Assembly: GCA_034509925.1 (NCBI GenBank)
Contig: CM067537.1
Coordinates: 4,232,501 to 4,296,500, forward strand
DNA: 64,000 bases
DNA from: Hirudinaria manillensis
Taxonomy: Eukaryota; Annelida; Clitellata; Hirudinida; Hirudinidae
Direction of reading: 5' to 3'
Part shown: positions 60,901 through 64,000 of the stretch, piece by piece
How positions within the stretch are numbered: position 1 is the first letter of the stretch
Layout: each line of letters starts with the position of its first letter
Notes under the pieces: generated by a model
Seen by the model: the letters and a program-made list of their open reading frames with translations, nothing else
Database searches by the model: none
Told to the model about the DNA's origin: nothing
Translations under genes and position numbers: made by a program

Positions 60901-63762
60901 ATTTATCATGAGGGCAGAAAGGTTAATGCACCTTTTGAATAAAATAACCTATTGTCAATTGAAATGATCACATATTGAAATACCCACTCTGTTATATATA
61001 TATACATAGTATTTATAAATTCTAATTTATATATATAGGTGCACATCATAAAGATAGGACAGGTGCATATTTTGATGACATCATTCCAAGTAGTGGAATT
61101 TTGTAAACCATTTTTTTTATAGGATATAGTAAAATACATTACATTTAAGGATTTATCAAATTTATTGTGCCGAAATAAATAATTTGTTAGTGTTTAACAA
61201 AACACTGGAAGTCCCAAAAATTGCTCATGTCAATGATGGACACTGTGGAGCATAAATTTTCAAATTTATTGGATTTAAACTTTTAAATTATGATTTATAT
61301 GAAAGTTAATAATGAGTTTTGTCTCCTTTCTTCATAATTACCTCTTTAATTCTGTTTTTTAATGAATACAGGAAAGGTTTTAGGCTCCAGGTATTTTCCA
61401 AAGAGTCTTACAGCTCTTGAATGCTGGAATATTGCTTGCCATTGCAATATATTTTCCTGGCAATCAATCCACACACGTTTTCGATGGGGTTCAAGTCTGG
61501 GGAGCGAGATGCCCACTTGAGAACCTCCAAATTCCTTTCCTGGAAAGAAGTTTGGTTGATTTTGCCCTTTGTAGAGGGGCATTGTTATGCTGGAAGATGA
61601 CCCTTTCATTTCCAAATTTGTCACATAATGTAAACAAATGATGGTCCAGGGTTTGAACATATTTGGCAGAGTTTTGCTTTCCCTCTAAGAACACAAGTTC
61701 TGAAGAACCTCAAGAGGAAATGGCAGCCCAGACCATTACTGAGCCACCTCCGAAATTTAAAAAAAAAGAGTTTTTGCATCTTCTGACATCATGCCAACAA
61801 AATTTGAATTCTTCTGGACCATCCAAGTTAAATTTTGTTCATCTGAAAAAATAATGGACTTCCAGTTGGTGTCCAAATCCAACATCTTCTTTGCCCAGTT
61901 CAGTGGGAACTTTTTGTGGGCCTCCGTCAGAAGCAGCTTGTTCTGACGCTTAACAAACTTTAGAAAACCAGTTCCACAGAGACACCTCAATGTTGTCTAT
62001 CCACTGACATTTGGCTTTAAACTATTTTGTAGGTCCTTTGTTGAACTGAGCCCCTTGGAAGCTTCATGAAAGATGACTCTTCTCTGAAGTTCATCCAGTT
62101 TTTTTGGTCTTCCAGGGCAACAAATCATTCCATAACTTTGAGGATCGCTTGAAAATCAAGTAATAACGTTTCTAGAGCGATTCATCCTCCTAGAAATTTC
62201 AGAAATTAACAAATTCGAGTTTTTAGAGGCAAGAATTTGTCCTCTTTCAATATTATTAAGTTGCTTTCTTAAACCCATCTATAATAACGTTACTAATTGG
62301 TATTTTATTATATAAACATGTTACGGACATCAGGTAATATATAACGAAAGTGATATCTGCAACACGATCAGCAACAAAACCTAGTTTCACGTTTTAAATG
62401 TTTAAAAATCAACCGCTTATGATAAAAATGTGCGGTTTGTTTTAAAAAATAGTAGACACTCTAAGGAATATGGGAATCTAGTTTTGGGATATCTAAAAAA
62501 TCGGGTCTTTGTAAGGGGAATTGATTTATTTAACTCTTTCGTCTGAAAGCCAGTGGGACGGGCCATAAAATCGGCTTTATTCGCTTTTTAATTAATTAAT
62601 AAATGTTCCAGATTTTTTAGATATCCCAAAACTTTTGTGAAACCTGTAATATAACATTTTTTCCACATTTGAAGAGACTCCATGCTCCATTGCGGAAACT
62701 CCAAGAAACAAGAAAGTGTTCTCAACAATATTCAAATTTTATTGAATACTAATTAATTACTTTCTTATGATCGCTGCAATCAGAATTTTAATGAAAGCTT
62801 AATGGTAATTTTAAAGATAGAGATAGAAATCGTGTGATTTTCGGACCTGTCCCGTCTTTATGACTCGCACTGTATATAAGCAATTTTGCCTTGGTGTTGG
62901 ATATTTTTTAAAAGTATGTATTTAATCCAATATATTATAAATAAAGTTTATAAAATTTATAAATAAAGAGGTTAATCAACTACTCTTGGGGCACTGTATT
63001 AAAAATAACTAATAATCTTGTCAATCACTCCTTTATTTGTTATTTTATCTGCTCACTAATTTTAATAGGTATTTGAATGTAAAAGTGATAAAAGCTTTTC
63101 AAAGACAAAAGAAGTTATAAAATTGCTTGGAATAAATTTACCATCAAAAAAGAAAAGTGAAAAGAGTATATTGGTTGAGGTCTGGAGAAATGTATTTGTG
63201 ATTTTCAAGTATCAATTAATTTATCATTTACATGTGTAGATTGTTGACAGTTTTTTAATCCATCTGGACGAAGAAATGTTGTCATCCTATGATGGTTCAA
63301 ACTTAGTACTTTTTTACAGTCTGCAGTTGGTGACTCATACAATTCTTTAAAATCATCTATACTTTTCAAATAAAAGTTGTGTTGCAGCTGGAAACACGAT
63401 TTTGAGATTCTATCATTGTGGGTCAAGCTCACAGAAGAATGGTCAGATAAATATAATAGCTTTAAGATTACTTCTGTAAATTGTAACATGTATCCAACCT
63501 TGATCTATCTCTATGAGGTATATTTTGAAATTTTACGTTTTTTTTATTTTCCCTTGCAAATATGATGGAATTGTAGATATATGCCTGCCCTGTGATAATA
63601 TATATAAAACACAAAAGAAAAATGGAGGAATACTCAGATAAAATTAATTACAAAACTTTAACTGACTATATTGGAAGAATTGTTGGCTCTGATAATTATG
63701 ACAGAGAATCCCCTCAAGGAAGTCAATTTGATGCCAAATTTACAGAAAAGGGAGAGTTATAG
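51936..63762 (+). CDS. Four-domain protein disulfide isomerase, TXNDC5/ERp46-like
   Basis: Thirteen exons: 51936-52099, 52342-52435, 54611-54669, 54733-54886, 56849-57019, 60200-60286, 60401-60515, 60574-60755, 60835-60921, 63069-63208, 63251-63325, 63388-63517, 63577-63762. All in phase, 547 aa. An N-terminal hydrophobic stretch (about 11-25) is a signal peptide. Thioredoxin-like domain 1 has FYTSWCGHC (C56/C59). Domain 2 has FYVPWCSHC (C187/C190). Domain 3 has FNASCPYYG (C315 only). Domain 4 has FYSLHWKHD, with no active-site cysteine. The KGEL tail (544-547) is an ER-retrieval signal. TXNDC5 proteins oxidise or isomerise disulfides in the ER lumen and normally have three such domains. The last two domains here can only act in binding. 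Exons 10-12 are the least certain. Confidence 0.9.
53040..53700 (-). pseudogene. Decayed RT fragment of a REL-type non-LTR element
   Basis: Minus strand, in an intron of the PDI-like gene. YTDNLFLLGCTTSNILLLL followed by MMQTLLKVAG matches the region before the catalytic box of the intact ORF (VGIAMGCAISPTLFVLAMQI). Further along, FALYNWSLRLLLWSILEEYK followed by HSKIRT matches VALYSRSASLRLPLRSIVEE. Frames are broken. Confidence 0.8.
53780..54270 (+). pseudogene. Tc1/mariner 3' end relic
   Basis: It contains MEWPECSPDLN, the last catalytic region of Tc1 transposases (WPxxSPDLNP). The following sequence is shared with 59290-59400 (GGAGTTTCATTCATATTCA) up to the end region. Stops are frequent. 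Confidence 0.7.
55011..56808 (+). mobile_element. Tc1/mariner element, 1.8 kb, inactive
   Basis: Imperfect terminal inverted repeats are present: left CAGTGCTCTTCTTAAATTTG, right (reverse complement) CAGTGGTCTTCATATATTTG, both flanked by TA. The transposase 3' half at 56110-56382 reads GISSLGSSELCLL, LLPFFYKFRNESV and NLEVLKWPSNSPDLN. The second catalytic position, in FQHDNAP, is replaced by unrelated residues, and the N-terminal half is broken. It sits in the intron before PDI exon 5. Confidence 0.85.
57168..59120 (-). mobile_element. Tc1/mariner element carrying a nested retroelement
   Basis: The left end TA|CAGTGCTTGTCATAAGGTAG is terminal-repeat-like and is related to the right end at 59477. 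Sequence at 57480-58020 and again at 58810-59120 is collinear with the minus-strand Tc1 at 61036-62872 (for example CATCCAGTTTTT, TTTTTTGGTCTTCC and TTTGTCCT regions). The part between, about 58030-58800, is foreign and encodes an R2-type remnant. Confidence 0.65.
58134..58760 (-). pseudogene. R2-clade retrotransposon C-terminal remnant nested in Tc1
   Basis: Minus strand. 58716-58519 reads GLKYFIDGAVLSKWLIDS and HQFLQCMKVRAGVLS, the region before the zinc knuckle in R2 proteins. A frame-shifted zinc-knuckle-like region follows. 58334-58134 reads CDMVVILDTLGLDFFHEFKV, NKPDIHKWM and FAVNWRGAGMGIL, the R2 endonuclease end with its WRG motif. It belongs to a different lineage from the intact element at 45954. 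R2 elements normally sit in 28S rDNA, so this copy is off-target or from a non-rDNA lineage. Confidence 0.75.
59230..59477 (+). mobile_element. Tc1/mariner right end
   Basis: It is similar to 54030-54130 (GGAGTTTCATTCATATTCA) and ends AGTCCCTGTCTCAACCTTAT then GACAGTG|TA. The reverse complement matches the end at 57168 (GTCATAAGGT). Its orientation is opposite to the element at 57168-59120, so it is a separate copy or a rearranged half. Confidence 0.65.
59231..59854 (+). repeat. Exact 35-bp direct repeat, 589 bp apart
   Basis: The segment TTCCTGCACAGGAAGAGACA and the next 15 bases occur identically at 59231-59265 and 59820-59854. The flanks differ on both sides. Confidence 0.8.
61036..62872 (-). 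mobile_element. Tc1/mariner element, best preserved of its family here, inactive
   Basis: Ends: left GTGCACATCATAAAGATAGG, right (reverse complement) CAGTGCGAGTCATAAAGACG, with TA at the right. The minus-strand transposase contains NWAKKMLDLDTNWKSIIFSD (first catalytic Asp), VFLEGKQNSAKYVQTLDHHL and VIFQHNNAP, where the usual second Asp is Asn. The SPDLNP region is frame-shifted. It lies in the intron between PDI exons 9 and 10 and carries a nested palindromic element at 62481-62632. Confidence 0.85.
62481..62632. mobile_element. 152-bp foldback/MITE with perfect 22-bp inverted ends
   Basis: GTTTTGGGATATCTAAAAAA plus TC at 62481-62502 is exactly repeated in inverted form at 62611-62632. The unit lies within the Tc1 element and has no coding capacity. 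No target duplication was seen. Confidence 0.75.
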
Positions 63763-64000
63763 ATGCACCTTTCTGCCGGTTGTTCTCATTGGATAATAGT
63801 TACCCACATCTGAAAGCTATTATAAAATATATTAATTGTTTTCCTTTTATTAGTGTGGTGAAAGTTCTCATTTAGAAGCATTAAATAAAAGGAGCTCATT
63901 GTAGTTGCATTCCAATTTTCATTAAAGTCAATTGTTTTTACTTTGAATTTTGTTTGGTTATTGGTTCTAAGCAAGGACAGAAGCTAGAATTGTCAAAGCT
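63763..64000. other. 3' untranslated region of the PDI-like gene and flank
   Basis: Follows the stop at 63760-63762. It contains AATAAA at 63884-63889, a plausible polyadenylation signal. Nothing else was recognised before the window ends. Confidence 0.6.

Overview
This is a window of an AT-rich animal nuclear genome. The genes are split by GT-AG introns that are packed with decayed transposons, polyadenylation signals follow the stop codons, and the recognisable genes are metazoan housekeeping genes. The mix of transposons (Tc1/mariner, pogo/Tigger, Ty1/copia, Ty3, LINEs, and non-LTR elements with a restriction-like endonuclease) suggests an invertebrate. I cannot name the phylum from the sequence.

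Five genes could be rebuilt exon by exon with consistent reading phase. (1) An RNase P/MRP Alba-type subunit (RPP25-like), minus strand, 12330-18340, 5 coding exons, 120 aa. (2) Coatomer epsilon subunit (COPE), plus, 20430-22623, 10 exons, 302 aa. (3) A PIAS-type SUMO E3 ligase, minus, 23062-28416, 11 exons, 724 aa, convergent with COPE. (4) Geranylgeranyltransferase type I beta subunit (PGGT1B), plus, 32076-44995, 9 exons, 361 aa. (5) A TXNDC5-like protein disulfide isomerase, plus, 51936-63762, 13 exons, 547 aa, with four thioredoxin-like domains and a KGEL tail. The 3' part of an unidentified gene lies at 28833-29297 (minus). Two weaker candidates lie at 8276-8581 (minus) and 51238-51324 (plus).

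Region by region: 1-12000 is a transposon graveyard, with LTR pieces, a Ty3 integrase remnant and an internally deleted copia element with a half-tRNA primer site. 12000-20400 is the RPP25-like gene, whose introns hold two Tigger copies and LINE pieces, followed by a spacer. 20400-29300 is the gene-dense part. 29600-31450 is a deleted Ty3 element. 32000-45000 is PGGT1B, with Tc1, an LTR element and Tigger in its introns. 45954-49505 is an almost intact REL-endonuclease non-LTR retrotransposon (R2/NeSL/HERO-like) flanked by a 13-bp target-site duplication, followed by an inverted, twice-deleted copy at 49774-50417. 51900-63800 is the PDI gene, whose introns hold at least five Tc1 copies or pieces and two REL-element relics, one of them nested inside a Tc1.

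The host genes act in separate pathways (tRNA/rRNA processing, COPI transport, SUMOylation, protein prenylation, ER oxidative folding), and I see no functional cluster. The most unusual items are the four-domain PDI, whose active sites degenerate from N- to C-terminus, and the REL retrotransposon pair.
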